From Acholeplasmatales bacterium Tener_01 (GTDB taxonomy: Bacteria > Bacillota_I > Bacilli_A > ML615J-28 > CAG-698), in contig LVBR01000035.1 in the NCBI GenBank assembly GCA_001604495.1, positions 1-17,446 on the forward strand: a DNA stretch of 17,446 nt, in the 5' to 3' direction. The notes under the pieces were generated by a model. The model was not told the DNA's origin and did not search any database. It worked only from the letters and a program-made list of their open reading frames with translations. The first letter of the stretch is position 1. Each line of letters opens with the position of its first letter. Shown one piece after another: positions 1 to 8,521 of this stretch. The translations under genes and the position numbers were made by a program.

Positions 1-3000
1 ACTTGGTAGAGTTACACTAGTTAAACTTTCACAGTTACTGAATGCATATTTTTCAATATAATCAAGGATTGTTAATTCATCTAAGTTGATTGTATCAAGA
101 TATGTACATCCGCTGAATGCACCTTCAGCAATTCCTTCAACTTTTGTTCCAAATGTAACAGTATTAAGTCTTGTACAACCACTAAATGCATACTTACTAA
201 TATAGCGAACGCTATTTGGTAGCGTGATTGATGTGATATTTGTACAGCCACTGAATGCTTCTTCACCGATTTGGTTAACGCTACTTGGGATAACTACGCG
301 AGTTATGCTTGTTGCATTATAGAAGGCACGTGGAGCAATTGATGAAATAGTTGAATCAATTACAACTTCACCAGTTGAATCATATTGTGATTGATACTTA
401 TAAAGTACTTTATCAATAATAATCAACTTATTACCATTGTAATTTAGATATTTAGTTCCATCGAAGGCATCATATGCAATATATGTTAATCCTCCACCTA
501 AGTTAACTGTATCAAGGTTAGTACATCCACTAAATGCACCAGCCTCAATTGTCTTAAGGCTTGATGGGAATGTAACTTGTTTAATAGTTGTATTATCTTT
601 AAAGGCATCTTTGCCAATTACTCTTACAGCTTGTGAACCAAGAACTGAAGGTATTTCAACATTTTCGCTATTACCATTGTATTTAGTAATTGTACATACA
701 CCATCTAAAATATTATAACTAAAGTCACCACTAACACCACTTACTTCATTTAGTCCAGTTACATCATAGCCATCGTAGCAGCTACCCATTGATGCTTTAT
801 ATTCATCGGTAATAGTAACTTTACACTTCTTAGCTTGTTTTTCTAAAAGTGGCGCTGCCATGTTCTTGATAGTTAAAGTATCAAGATTCTTTGGTAGAGC
901 ATAGTAACCAATTAAAGCAATATTACTAGATAATACTAAATTGTTAACATCGCATTCATATAAAGCATATGGAGCAAGACGAACAATTGTATGACCATCA
1001 ACATCATTATTTAAAGTTAATTTATTAATATCTTCATCCATTCTAATGATAACTGCATTACCATCACTATCTAGATAATACCAAGTGTCACCACTTTGAA
1101 TAATCTCTTCAGTTAATGATACTACTTCTTCTCTAGCCCAAGCTTCAGAATAAATATATCTATGGATGATATCTTCATTAACTCTAATTACTGCTGTTGA
1201 GTCAGTTAATTGAGTTTCAAGATCAATTACATTATTTGTTTCAATAATAACTTCTTCTAAACTACTTACTCCACCTAAAGCTAAATATTCTAGATAAATA
1301 ATATTAGTAGGAATTGTTACCTTGGTAACATTCTTGCCACTGAATGCAAATGAAGCAATTCTAATAACTTCTTTGCCATCAATTGTCTTAGGAATTGTGA
1401 CTTCACTCTTATCACCTAAGTACTTCAAGATTGTAACAAATTTGCCACTTACTGAATAACGATATTCAGTGTTTTCACTAACTGCTGCTTCATATACTGA
1501 TACAGTATGGTTAGGGAATCTTGCACCATATTCACGTAAGTTTTCGCTTTCTTTGTAAATCTTATCTGTTAAGTAACAAATCTCGCCACCAACCTCAGGT
1601 GCTACAAGTCTACTAAAGATAATCTCAAGTACATTATTGCTATCAGCGCTTCTTAAAGCGTATAGATCAATAAATTCAATAGTGTTATTGATTCTAATCT
1701 TAGTAACTCTATTGTTCTTACTTAAAGCATATTTACCAATGCTTGTGACAACGTGACCGCCAAGTGTATCTGGAATAGTGATATTAGATGATGTGGTAAT
1801 TATTGAAATAATTACTGCTTCATCGTTATAAACACCATATACATAATCAGAATTTTGATTAATTACAATAGTCTTTGGATAAATATTAAGTGTAGGATAC
1901 TTAGCTTTATATTCTTCGTAGATTGCATCATCTACTAGTACTAATGTATTTTCACCAATAGTTCCTTCTTCAATTATTACCATACTATCAAGTGTTACAG
2001 TAGCGATATCATTTGAAATGAATCCCTTCTTAATAAAGTCAATAGTATGAGTATTATGAGTTGTAGGGACAACTACATCACTAGCTAAACCAAAGTATTC
2101 AAGTATTCCATACTTATTATTTTCTTCACAATAAGCGAAATCACCATCGATTGCTGATAATCGATATTGATGAGTGAATGAGTAATTAGCAAATTCACTA
2201 TCTTTGATATAGACATTGCTATCATTTAGCATAGTCTTTAACTCTAATAAGTAACCAGCATCAATTGTAAGATTTGCATTAATAATCAAATAGTTCAAAG
2301 ATAATCCACTTAATGCATTTACTCCTAAATCAGTAACGTGTTGAGTGATTTCAATACCTCTAACTGAGCTAATAGTATTGAATGCATATGGATAAATCTT
2401 AGTAACATTCTTTGTATTAATCTTTTCAGGAATCTTAATTCTGGCATCAGTTCCTAAATATTCAACAATTTCAATATTTCCGCCGTTTTCTTTATACAAG
2501 AAGTTATTATAAACTTGATCTGTTGAATAAATATGTCCTGCCATATCAGCCCAATTAGTTAAATATGTAGCATAATCACTTGCTTGAACTAATATTACTA
2601 AGTTACTATCATATTCTGTGAAGCTTGTAGCGGCTTTTGTAGCTAAAGCTCCTAGAGTAATATGTTTGATATTTGAGCCTTTGAAGGCATTTGCTTTAAT
2701 ATTTGTAACATAATTTAGAGTTAAACGAATAATATTTTGATTGTTTCTAAATGCATATTCGCCAACTTCAACTACATTTAGTCTTACATCTGTTCCCTTC
2801 TTGCAACAAGGATATAAAACTAATGTATCACCTTTATATAAAATACCATTGCTTGAACTATAAATTGGGTTACCATTAACATTAATAACTTCCAAATTAG
2901 GGATGTTACTTAATTCACTAACATCAAGACTTTGTAAGTTAGATAAAATCTTTATAGTTCTAACTTTATTATGGTTAGATATCTTTTCAACTCTAGTTAC

Positions 3001-5298
3001 TATCTTATCGTTTAGATAATTAGGGATTTCAGCATTAACAATATTAGTTAAGCTTAGGTTAGTAATTGTAATTTCATTGCCATTTATAACATATGAAATG
3101 CCGCTAACGAAATCAAATCTACCATAAACTGTAACATTTGATGAAATAGCATTATTAAATTGATATCTAGTAACGAAGTCTTTATCAGTAAACCAGCCTT
3201 TTAATGTAATATAATTGTTTCCATCAAAGTCAGGTTTAGTTATCTTATCACCATGATAATATCTATCAGTGTGGTAAACCTTTCCAAAGTAGTCAACATA
3301 TTCAACTGTATAAATATTCTTTTCAAACTTCGCAACATATACCATATCTTGGTAAATTGCACCTAAGTTCTTATCCCAACCAGCGAAGTGGTATCCTGTA
3401 GTTTCATGTTCATATACACTTGCAGGAGAAGCAGGAACGTCGCCTCTTGGAACATATTGTGTACTAATTACAGTTTCGCCAACTTTAAATACCGCAACAT
3501 ATTTATGAAGTTCATATAGTGGATATGCAGTAAATGATTCAGTTACGTTTGTTAATGCATGATTCCAGCCAATGAAATCATAACCAGTAATTTCTGGTGC
3601 AGGTGGAGCTTCAACGCTATATCCACCCATTACTTCAACAACCTTCAAAGTCCTGTTATCTTTTGAAACGAATGTAACAATATATGTTTCAACAAAGTTA
3701 GCATATAACTTCAAATCAATAGTAACAGGGATTGTTAAATCATATTTTGATTCAAATGATTGGTCTAAATACCATCCTTCAAATGATAAACCTTCCATTG
3801 TTGGAGTAGGTAAGTTAGTAAGTAGATTGCCCTCAGTTACTTCGATTGTTCTAAATACATTGAATGTTCCATCATATAATGTAACAGTATGTTTTGGTTT
3901 AACGTTAGAATCTACAACCCATTTAGCATATAAAGTAAGGTCACTTCTAACAACATTACTGAAGTTATAAATCTTAGTTAATTCACTATCAGTGAACCAG
4001 CCACCAAAGATGAATCCATCTTTTGTAGGATTAGTAGGTTTGATAATGATTTGGCCATAATTAACATCCAAATCACTAACCTCAGTTCCACCATCTTCTT
4101 CAAATGTTATATGACAAACAATTCCTACCCATTTAGCATATAATGTTACGCTTGCAGTAACACCAACTGATGTATCAAATGGAGTAGCTAATTCTTTATC
4201 TAAATACCAACCACCAAATTTGTAGTTTTCTTTTGTTGTGGAAATAGAATCAGGTAATAATTCTTCATGTTGAAGAGTAATATCATCGATTAATGTACCA
4301 CCATTAGTTTCAAACTTGATAGTGTAGATGGCATCTACCCATTTAGCATATAATGTCATATCTCCTTTAACAGGAGTTGATAAATCAAATTTCTTTGTTA
4401 ATTCTTTATCAGTATACCAGCCTTCTAAAACATATCCAAAACGGATAGGTTCTTTACTTAGTTCAATAGTATCATTGTATAAAACAACGATATCACCGAT
4501 TTCACTACCACCATTTTCTTCAAACTTGATAGTGCAATCATTAGCAGTCCAGCCAGCATAAAGTGTAAATGAACTATTAACAGTTCCTTTAACATATTTC
4601 TTTGTTAATTCTTTGTCAGTATACCAACCATTGAATGTATAGCCTTCTTTTGTAGGGTCAGCTGGTAAAACAATTTCTTCACCAGTAATAAATGCGCCCT
4701 CAGCCACATTACTACCACCATTAGTATCATATGTAACAATATTCTTTATTGCTTCCCATTTAGCATATAAAGTTAGGTTATTACGTACTTCGATTGTAAA
4801 ATCGAATGGCATAGTTAAAGCTCTATCTATGTACCATCCATCAAACTTATATCCGTTCTTAACAGGATTTTCAGGTACCAAAACAAGTGAATTCTTTTCA
4901 ATGATTTGTCTTTGGATGGCAGTACCGCCATTAGTGACAAATGTGACAGTTACACTTGGATAGTTATCAAGTAAAGTAATTGTTGCTAAAGCTAGGTTTC
5001 CATAATATCTGATATAAACATAATGAGTTCCACTCTTAGTTAACTTTTCCAACGCCTCATCTGAAAGCATATCTTTAGTTACACTAATAACCTCAGTAGA
5101 TCCGTCGATTTTATCAACAATAATCTTAATATCACTTAGATTAAAGTCATCAACAGTAACTTCAGTTGGAATTGTTGACTCATCAATAGTAATTGCCTGC
5201 GCTTTGGCAGTGTAAGTAAAACATCCAGATAAGAAAATTAAAAAACCAGCTAATAAAATTAATGCAACAGTATTAAGTTTTTTTCTAAAATATCTCAT
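1..5298 (-). CDS. Giant surface lipoprotein with InlB B-type repeats and BspA-type leucine-rich repeats (C-terminus outside window)
   Basis: The frame is open from the ATG at 5298 to the window edge, giving 1766 codons without a stop. The gene is therefore 3'-partial. Residues 1-26 form a lipoprotein signal: basic MRYFRKK, a hydrophobic stretch, then lipobox LSGC with Cys26. Residues 36-110 are an uncharacterised N-terminal domain. From about 115 to 728 there are about nine 50-72-residue modules of the InlB B-repeat (Listeria-Bacteroides, Flg_new) type, with signatures such as GYKFDGWYID and TLYAKW. The first six are regular and the last three degenerate. From about 735 to the edge lie BspA-type LRRs (LRR_5), for example KYAFSGCTRLNTVTF and AFSGCTNLDTVNL, in blocks separated by short non-repeat segments. 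Such proteins are usually exposed on the cell surface and bind host or bacterial ligands; the ligand here cannot be read. SD GAGGT (5307-5311) lies 8 nt before the ATG. The family is certain, the function inferred. Confidence 0.93.
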   Translation of the reverse strand, partial: MRYFRKKLNTVALILLAGFLIFLSGCFTYTAKAQAITIDESTIPTEVTVDDFNLSDIKIIVDKIDGSTEVISVTKDMLSDEALEKLTKSGTHYVYIRYYGNLALATITLLDNYPSVTVTFVTNGGTAIQRQIIEKNSLVLVPENPVKNGYKFDGWYIDRALTMPFDFTIEVRNNLTLYAKWEAIKNIVTYDTNGGSNVAEGAFITGEEIVLPADPTKEGYTFNGWYTDKELTKKYVKGTVNSSFTLYAGWTANDCTIKFEENGGSEIGDIVVLYNDTIELSKEPIRFGYVLEGWYTDKELTKKFDLSTPVKGDMTLYAKWVDAIYTIKFETNGGTLIDDITLQHEELLPDSISTTKENYKFGGWYLDKELATPFDTSVGVTASVTLYAKWVGIVCHITFEEDGGTEVSDLDVNYGQIIIKPTNPTKDGFIFGGWFTDSELTKIYNFSNVVRSDLTLYAKWVVDSNVKPKHTVTLYDGTFNVFRTIEVTEGNLLTNLPTPTMEGLSFEGWYLDQSFESKYDLTIPVTIDLKLYANFVETYIVTFVSKDNRTLKVVEVMGGYSVEAPPAPEITGYDFIGWNHALTNVTESFTAYPLYELHKYVAVFKVGETVISTQYVPRGDVPASPASVYEHETTGYHFAGWDKNLGAIYQDMVYVAKFEKNIYTVEYVDYFGKVYHTDRYYHGDKITKPDFDGNNYITLKGWFTDKDFVTRYQFNNAISSNVTVYGRFDFVSGISYVINGNEITITNLSLTNIVNAEIPNYLNDKIVTRVEKISNHNKVRTIKILSNLQSLDVSELSNIPNLEVINVNGNPIYSSSNGILYKGDTLVLYPCCKKGTDVRLNVVEVGEYAFRNNQNIIRLTLNYVTNIKANAFKGSNIKHITLGALATKAATSFTEYDSNLVILVQASDYATYLTNWADMAGHIYSTDQVYNNFLYKENGGNIEIVEYLGTDARIKIPEKINTKNVTKIYPYAFNTISSVRGIEITQHVTDLGVNALSGLSLNYLIINANLTIDAGYLLELKTMLNDSNVYIKDSEFANYSFTHQYRLSAIDGDFAYCEENNKYGILEYFGLASDVVVPTTHNTHTIDFIKKGFISNDIATVTLDSMVIIEEGTIGENTLVLVDDAIYEEYKAKYPTLNIYPKTIVINQNSDYVYGVYNDEAVIISIITTSSNITIPDTLGGHVVTSIGKYALSKNNRVTKIRINNTIEFIDLYALRSADSNNVLEIIFSRLVAPEVGGEICYLTDKIYKESENLREYGARFPNHTVSVYEAAVSENTEYRYSVSGKFVTILKYLGDKSEVTIPKTIDGKEVIRIASFAFSGKNVTKVTIPTNIIYLEYLALGGVSSLEEVIIETNNVIDLETQLTDSTAVIRVNEDIIHRYIYSEAWAREEVVSLTEEIIQSGDTWYYLDSDGNAVIIRMDEDINKLTLNNDVDGHTIVRLAPYALYECDVNNLVLSSNIALIGYYALPKNLDTLTIKNMAAPLLEKQAKKCKVTITDEYKASMGSCYDGYDVTGLNEVSGVSGDFSYNILDGVCTITKYNGNSENVEIPSVLGSQAVRVIGKDAFKDNTTIKQVTFPSSLKTIEAGAFSGCTNLDTVNLGGGLTYIAYDAFDGTKYLNYNGNKLIIIDKVLYKYQSQYDSTGEVVIDSTISSIAPRAFYNATSITRVVIPSSVNQIGEEAFSGCTNITSITLPNSVRYISKYAFSGCTRLNTVTFGTKVEGIAEGAFSGCTYLDTINLDELTILDYIEKYAFSNCESLTSVTLPS
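3691..4770 (-). repeat. Tandem InlB-type coding repeats, about 210-bp period
   Basis: Within the giant lipoprotein gene the 15-mer ccatttagcatataa, which encodes LYAKW on the minus strand, recurs exactly at 4756, 4339, 4129 and 3919. Diverged copies lie near 4549 and 3694. The spacing is 207-225 bp, or 69-75 codons. A second shared segment encoding GWYTDKELTKK appears in repeats 2 and 3 with near-identical DNA. The repeats match in protein and partly in DNA, which points to expansion by duplication. Confidence 0.85.
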
Positions 5299-5306
5299 AA
5301 TACGCA

Positions 5307-5311
5307 ACCTC
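5307..5311 (-). promoter_or_regulatory. Ribosome binding site of the giant lipoprotein gene
   Basis: GAGGT on the minus strand lies 8 nt upstream of the ATG at 5298. It supports the start that gives an N-terminal lipoprotein signal. Confidence 0.6.
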
Positions 5312-5330
5312 ACATACTACTTCACTCTAT

Positions 5331-5359
5331 ATTTTATCACATTGTCCCTTCAAATTAAA
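5331..5359 (-). promoter_or_regulatory. Possible promoter of the giant lipoprotein gene
   Basis: On the minus strand TTTAAT (5354-5359) and TAAAAT (5331-5336) are separated by 17 nt, which would give a leader of about 26 nt. The -35 is weak. An alternative pairing is TTGAAG with TATAGA at 16 nt spacing. A promoter is expected here because a strong terminator lies immediately upstream. Confidence 0.35.
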
Positions 5360-5373
5360 TAATTTTAATAAAA

Positions 5374-5413
5374 CAAAAAAAGATACCGCCACATATTCAC
5401 TGTGAAGGTATCT
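5374..5413 (-). terminator. Rho-independent terminator of the polA-dnaI operon
   Basis: The stem AGATACC/GGTATCT encloses a second helix CACA/TGTG with small internal mismatches. On the minus strand it is followed by seven T. It starts 7 nt past the dnaI stop and separates the replication operon from the lipoprotein gene. A run of T on the other side could also let it work on the plus strand, where no gene needs it. Confidence 0.85.
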
Positions 5414-5419
5414 ATTTTT

Positions 5420-6247
5420 TTAGTATTCATTACGATAATCTTTATCTTTTAATTCTACTGCTGTCATTAAACTTCTTATTCTTTCAACAATTCTACCAGC
5501 TTTTAAGCGGTCTTGTTCGTTTGATGTTTCCGCAAAATGATTAATTAAAGCATCAAAAGAATAATTGCTTGTTGCGAAAGTTGGTAAATAGTTATTCATA
5601 CGATATTGTAAAATTGGTCCTAAGATCTCATCACGTACATATGAAGTATTATTCTCACCACCTAAATCATCAAGCATTAGAATATCAGTCTTCTTTAATT
5701 CGATAAGCATTGCTTCTAAATCATTAGTTCCAATAGAACTTTTTAGTCTGCGAACTAGATCTGGATAATATGCATATATTACTTTTTTACCTTTTGAAAT
5801 AAGTTGTTTAGCAAAATTATACAATATTACTGATTTTCCTTGACCATATCCACCATAGATGAATACACCTTTAGTAGTTGCGCCACTTGAAATTTTCTCT
5901 AAGCAATCATTTAATTCTTTAAATACTTTGCTTCTATTCGGATTGATATAAATATCACTAGGGATATTTTCATCAAAATATGTTACAAGTTTACCTTTAG
6001 CCTCATATGGACAACTTACAAGTTTTGCTTTAACATAGCCATTTTCAAATGTTAAAACGCATTTACAAAATTGACTTTCGTTGTTACAAACGCCATTTTT
6101 TAAACATTTAGCGCATTCATTATCAATACTCGCTTTAATGCTAAATTCTGGATAGTTATCAATAATAGCACTATTATCAAGTTTGTTCTTTTTAACAAAC
6201 TCACAAATATCTTTATTATTTAATAATTCATCAATTAACTTTTGCAT
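5420..6247 (-). CDS. dnaI: Primosomal protein DnaI, helicase loader (AAA+ ATPase)
   Basis: This is an ATPase that loads the replicative helicase (DnaC in Bacillus naming) onto origin DNA together with DnaB and DnaD. The 275-residue product has an N-terminal region with Cys45, Cys48, Cys54, Cys61, Cys63 and Cys79, fitting the zinc-binding helicase-interaction domain of DnaI. The AAA+ domain follows: Walker A GGYGQGKS at 132-139, Walker B DILMLDDLG at 188-196, sensor TFATSNYS near 223-230, and a C-terminal RIVERIRSLM box with likely arginine finger and sensor residues. The start is set by SD GGAGG (6253-6257), 5 nt before the ATG at 6247. An in-frame GTG at 6259 overlaps that SD and is unlikely; the ATG at 6250 is possible. 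The start lies inside the 3' end of dnaB, so the two are translationally coupled. It is the last gene before the operon terminator. Confidence 0.93.
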   Translation of the reverse strand: MQKLIDELLNNKDICEFVKKNKLDNSAIIDNYPEFSIKASIDNECAKCLKNGVCNNESQFCKCVLTFENGYVKAKLVSCPYEAKGKLVTYFDENIPSDIYINPNRSKVFKELNDCLEKISSGATTKGVFIYGGYGQGKSVILYNFAKQLISKGKKVIYAYYPDLVRRLKSSIGTNDLEAMLIELKKTDILMLDDLGGENNTSYVRDEILGPILQYRMNNYLPTFATSNYSFDALINHFAETSNEQDRLKAGRIVERIRSLMTAVELKDKDYRNEY

Positions 6248-7508
6248 CATTGCCTCCACTAAACAATTTCTTAGCTAACTCATCGGCATCAAGTTCTTCT
6301 TGACTATCTTCCTTCTTGGCTGCATCTTTAAGTTTTTGTTCATATTCGCCATACCAATCAGGAACTTCTTTGACAGTTTTACCACCACGACGAGTTTGTT
6401 TAGTTTCTTTATCTTGATTTGGATTATTTAAAATATAATTAATAGCATCTAGTGTTGTTTTAATCTTAACCCTTTTCCAAGTATTAGCTATCTTTTCAAA
6501 GTAGCTGTATGAAGGAATCTCACCTTTTTTCTCATTAACAACAAGTAGCACCATTAAATTGATTACACCCTGACTAAATCCAGTATTTCTAATCAAATCA
6601 TCAATCATCTTTAGTTCAGATAGCGCAGGTTTAATACCACTTAATGTATATAATAGTTCTTCAGCACTAGTCTTTTCACACAAATCGATAAATCTATTAG
6701 TCTCATTATCAAGTTTTTCATAAACGAATGGATCAACTTCTTTAGTTTTAAATTTAATAATTTCTCTAGATTTTTCTTTATAAATCTTTTGAGCGTACTT
6801 AAGAACTGATTTAAGATTCAAATCTTTTTCAATACGAACACACATCATAACAGCATCATACATTTCTTCTTCATTTAGATTGTAATGATAGCTGATTCTA
6901 AGGATTTCATCTTTAAACTCTTTGATTTCTAACGCTTCATTAGTAACTACTTCATTATCAAACATTAGTTTAAAGTAAGTATAATCAAATTTATCATTCT
7001 TGATTCTAATATTATCTACCAAACCTTTAAAGAATGGAGATATGATACTCTTAATATTTGAATTAGTTCTTTCATATACATCATCAAATCCATGAGTTTT
7101 ATTCTTATAACCGGTTGTATCAACAGTTTGATTTAATCTTTCAAACTCAGTCAAGCCGATCTTACCTTTTAAAAACTCAACTAAGATATGATTAGCCATA
7201 AATTCGTTGTATGTAAGTGGAAGATTTAGAACTAGTAGATATTCATCTTTGTTTTGCCATACTTCTACTAAGCCAATTCCTTCTAGTTTCTTGATTGTTT
7301 CATTAATATAGTTGCTACTTGCAATATTTAAATGATCCATTAATTTACTGAAAGGATAATGTTTGTCATCAAGGCTTGTTAAAAGATGGTATAGACTGTA
7401 TGCATCTACACCAATTAATGGCATATAAAGGTTAGTTAATGAGAATTCACTATAATCACCTTTATATCTTTTAACTACTTTAAATGTGTCATATCCACTA
7501 AATCCCAT
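6231..7508 (-). CDS. dnaB: Replication initiation and membrane attachment protein DnaB (Bacilli helicase co-loader)
   Basis: The 425-residue product is the Bacilli-type DnaB, a helicase-loading co-factor and not the replicative helicase. It acts at the origin and at restart sites beside DnaD and DnaI. The N-terminal winged-helix region (about 1-110) begins with the family-like segment FSLTNLYMPLIGVDAYSLYH. A C-terminal DnaB/DnaD-type domain (about 290-365) contains SYFEKIANTWKR, matching the YxxxIxxxW signature of that domain. A charged tail with DWYGEYEQKLKD follows. The ATG at 7508 has SD GGAG six nt upstream. The TGA stop overlaps the dnaI start by 17 nt. Identification rests on these motifs plus the dnaB-dnaI pairing, which is typical of Bacilli. 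Confidence 0.9.
   Translation of the reverse strand: MGFSGYDTFKVVKRYKGDYSEFSLTNLYMPLIGVDAYSLYHLLTSLDDKHYPFSKLMDHLNIASSNYINETIKKLEGIGLVEVWQNKDEYLLVLNLPLTYNEFMANHILVEFLKGKIGLTEFERLNQTVDTTGYKNKTHGFDDVYERTNSNIKSIISPFFKGLVDNIRIKNDKFDYTYFKLMFDNEVVTNEALEIKEFKDEILRISYHYNLNEEEMYDAVMMCVRIEKDLNLKSVLKYAQKIYKEKSREIIKFKTKEVDPFVYEKLDNETNRFIDLCEKTSAEELLYTLSGIKPALSELKMIDDLIRNTGFSQGVINLMVLLVVNEKKGEIPSYSYFEKIANTWKRVKIKTTLDAINYILNNPNQDKETKQTRRGGKTVKEVPDWYGEYEQKLKDAAKKEDSQEELDADELAKKLFSGGNDAKVN
6253..6257 (-). promoter_or_regulatory. Ribosome binding site deciding the dnaI start
   Basis: GGAGG on the minus strand sits inside the end of dnaB, 5 nt before the ATG at 6247 and only 2 nt before the ATG at 6250. It favours 6247. 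Confidence 0.65.
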
Positions 7509-7523
7509 GTTTTTCTCCTAATA

Positions 7524-7892
7524 TTATTTATTGAATAAACTAAGACCTTTAAAACTAAGTTTACTATCTAAATATTTATATAATTCGATAATTACTTTCT
7601 TTCCTTTTCCATTTGGAATCAATTTGTATGTTGTGATTTTAAAGTCAACTGCTGTTTCTGTTGGTCTAACAGCAACCAAAATAATAACAGCAGAATATTT
7701 AACTGTTTCAAAATATAATTCTTGATAAGTTTGATCTTCGGCTTTTAATTCTCCGCCTTCACTTTTGATCATTTCTTTACAAACTCTAATTACTTCATCA
7801 ATTCTATTGCGATAATAGTGTGTTTGAAGTTCAACTTCTTTAATATTTTCGCCTGTTTCGTAGTTATTATTAAATAAATCTTTAACTCCCAT
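7524..7892 (-). CDS. Conserved-looking hypothetical protein between coaE and dnaB
   Basis: I do not recognise this 122-residue protein with confidence. It is soluble-looking, has no signal peptide, membrane segment or cysteine, and appears mixed alpha/beta. It starts MGVKDLFNNNYETGENI, has a charged helix (ELQTHYYRNRIDEVIRVCKEMIK), a strand-rich centre (YSAVIILVAVRPTETAVDF) and ends in YLDSKLSFKGLSLFNK. Its ATG follows the coaE stop TAA directly with no gap. SD GGAG lies 6 nt upstream, inside the coaE end, so expression is coupled to coaE. In Bacillus subtilis the gene before dnaB is nrdR, but this product lacks the NrdR zinc ribbon and ATP-cone and is not NrdR. A role linked to replication or to neighbouring housekeeping genes is possible but unproven. 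It is certainly expressed as part of the operon if the operon is. Confidence 0.8.
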   Translation of the reverse strand: MGVKDLFNNNYETGENIKEVELQTHYYRNRIDEVIRVCKEMIKSEGGELKAEDQTYQELYFETVKYSAVIILVAVRPTETAVDFKITTYKLIPNGKGKKVIIELYKYLDSKLSFKGLSLFNK

Positions 7893-8483
7893 TTATTTCT
7901 CCATTTCTAGTTTCTTTAATTTTGCTAACACATTATCTATCTCAATATATGTTTCACTAATTGATCCACTATTATCAATTATGTAATCACTTCGACTTGC
8001 TTTATCGCATAATGGCATTTGATTTGATATCTTCTTTTTAGCATATTCAAAATCAATATTATCTCTAGTCATTAGGCGTTTAATTTGCACATCTTCATTT
8101 GCAACTACGCAAATAATACTATCAACCTTATTGAAGTAGCCACATTCAAACAAAAGTGGCATCACAACAAACACCAAATCGTCTTTTGTTTTTGCTTTTT
8201 CTTCCTCGATACGACTAAAAACATAAGGATGAATGATATTTTCTAATTCTTTTTTTCTTTCTTTGTTATTAAAAACTTCTTTTCCAAGCTTTTTTCGATC
8301 AATTTCACCATCAATAGTTAGGCAATCAAACTTAGATATTACTTCTTTGTAACATCTACTGTTTTTTTCTAGCGCTTCATGTGCTAAAACGTCACTATCG
8401 ATAATAAAATATCCTTTTTCTTTTAGGTAATCGCTAACAGCACTTTTTCCTGTTGCGATACCCCCAGTTATCCCTATAATCAT
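7893..8483 (-). CDS. coaE: Dephospho-CoA kinase
   Basis: This enzyme phosphorylates the 3'-hydroxyl of dephospho-CoA with ATP, the last step of coenzyme A synthesis, in the cytoplasm. The product of 196 residues begins MIIGITGGIATGKS, with Walker A GGIATGKS at 7-14, the usual opening of the family. Further family features are IDSDVLAHE near 28-36, a central NIIHPYVFSRI segment, DLVFVVMPLLFECG, and the LMTRDN lid region. The reading frame is open to a TTG at 8525, but the ATG at 8483 places the P-loop at the standard distance and has SD GGAG (8492-8495) 8 nt upstream, so 8483 is chosen. A 38-nt gap separates it from mutM. Its stop abuts the next gene. Confidence 0.95.
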   Translation of the reverse strand: MIIGITGGIATGKSAVSDYLKEKGYFIIDSDVLAHEALEKNSRCYKEVISKFDCLTIDGEIDRKKLGKEVFNNKERKKELENIIHPYVFSRIEEEKAKTKDDLVFVVMPLLFECGYFNKVDSIICVVANEDVQIKRLMTRDNIDFEYAKKKISNQMPLCDKASRSDYIIDNSGSISETYIEIDNVLAKLKKLEMEK

Positions 8484-8491
8484 AGTTGTAT

Positions 8492-8495
8492 CTCC
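8492..8495 (-). promoter_or_regulatory. Ribosome binding site deciding the coaE start
   Basis: GGAG(A) on the minus strand lies 8 nt before the ATG at 8483 and supports that start over the upstream TTG. Confidence 0.65.
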
Positions 8496-8521
8496 AATTT
8501 TATTATTTAATAACTCAATTG

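Noticed and set aside
4328..4561. Plus-strand open frame of 77 codons inside the repeat region
   Set aside because: It is antisense to the intact lipoprotein frame, has no ribosome binding site and shows the low-complexity composition of a shadow frame.
3691..4770. CRISPR-like regular spacing of short repeats
   Set aside because: The period is about 210 bp, the repeats are diverged and in frame, and they encode LYAKW of InlB-type modules.
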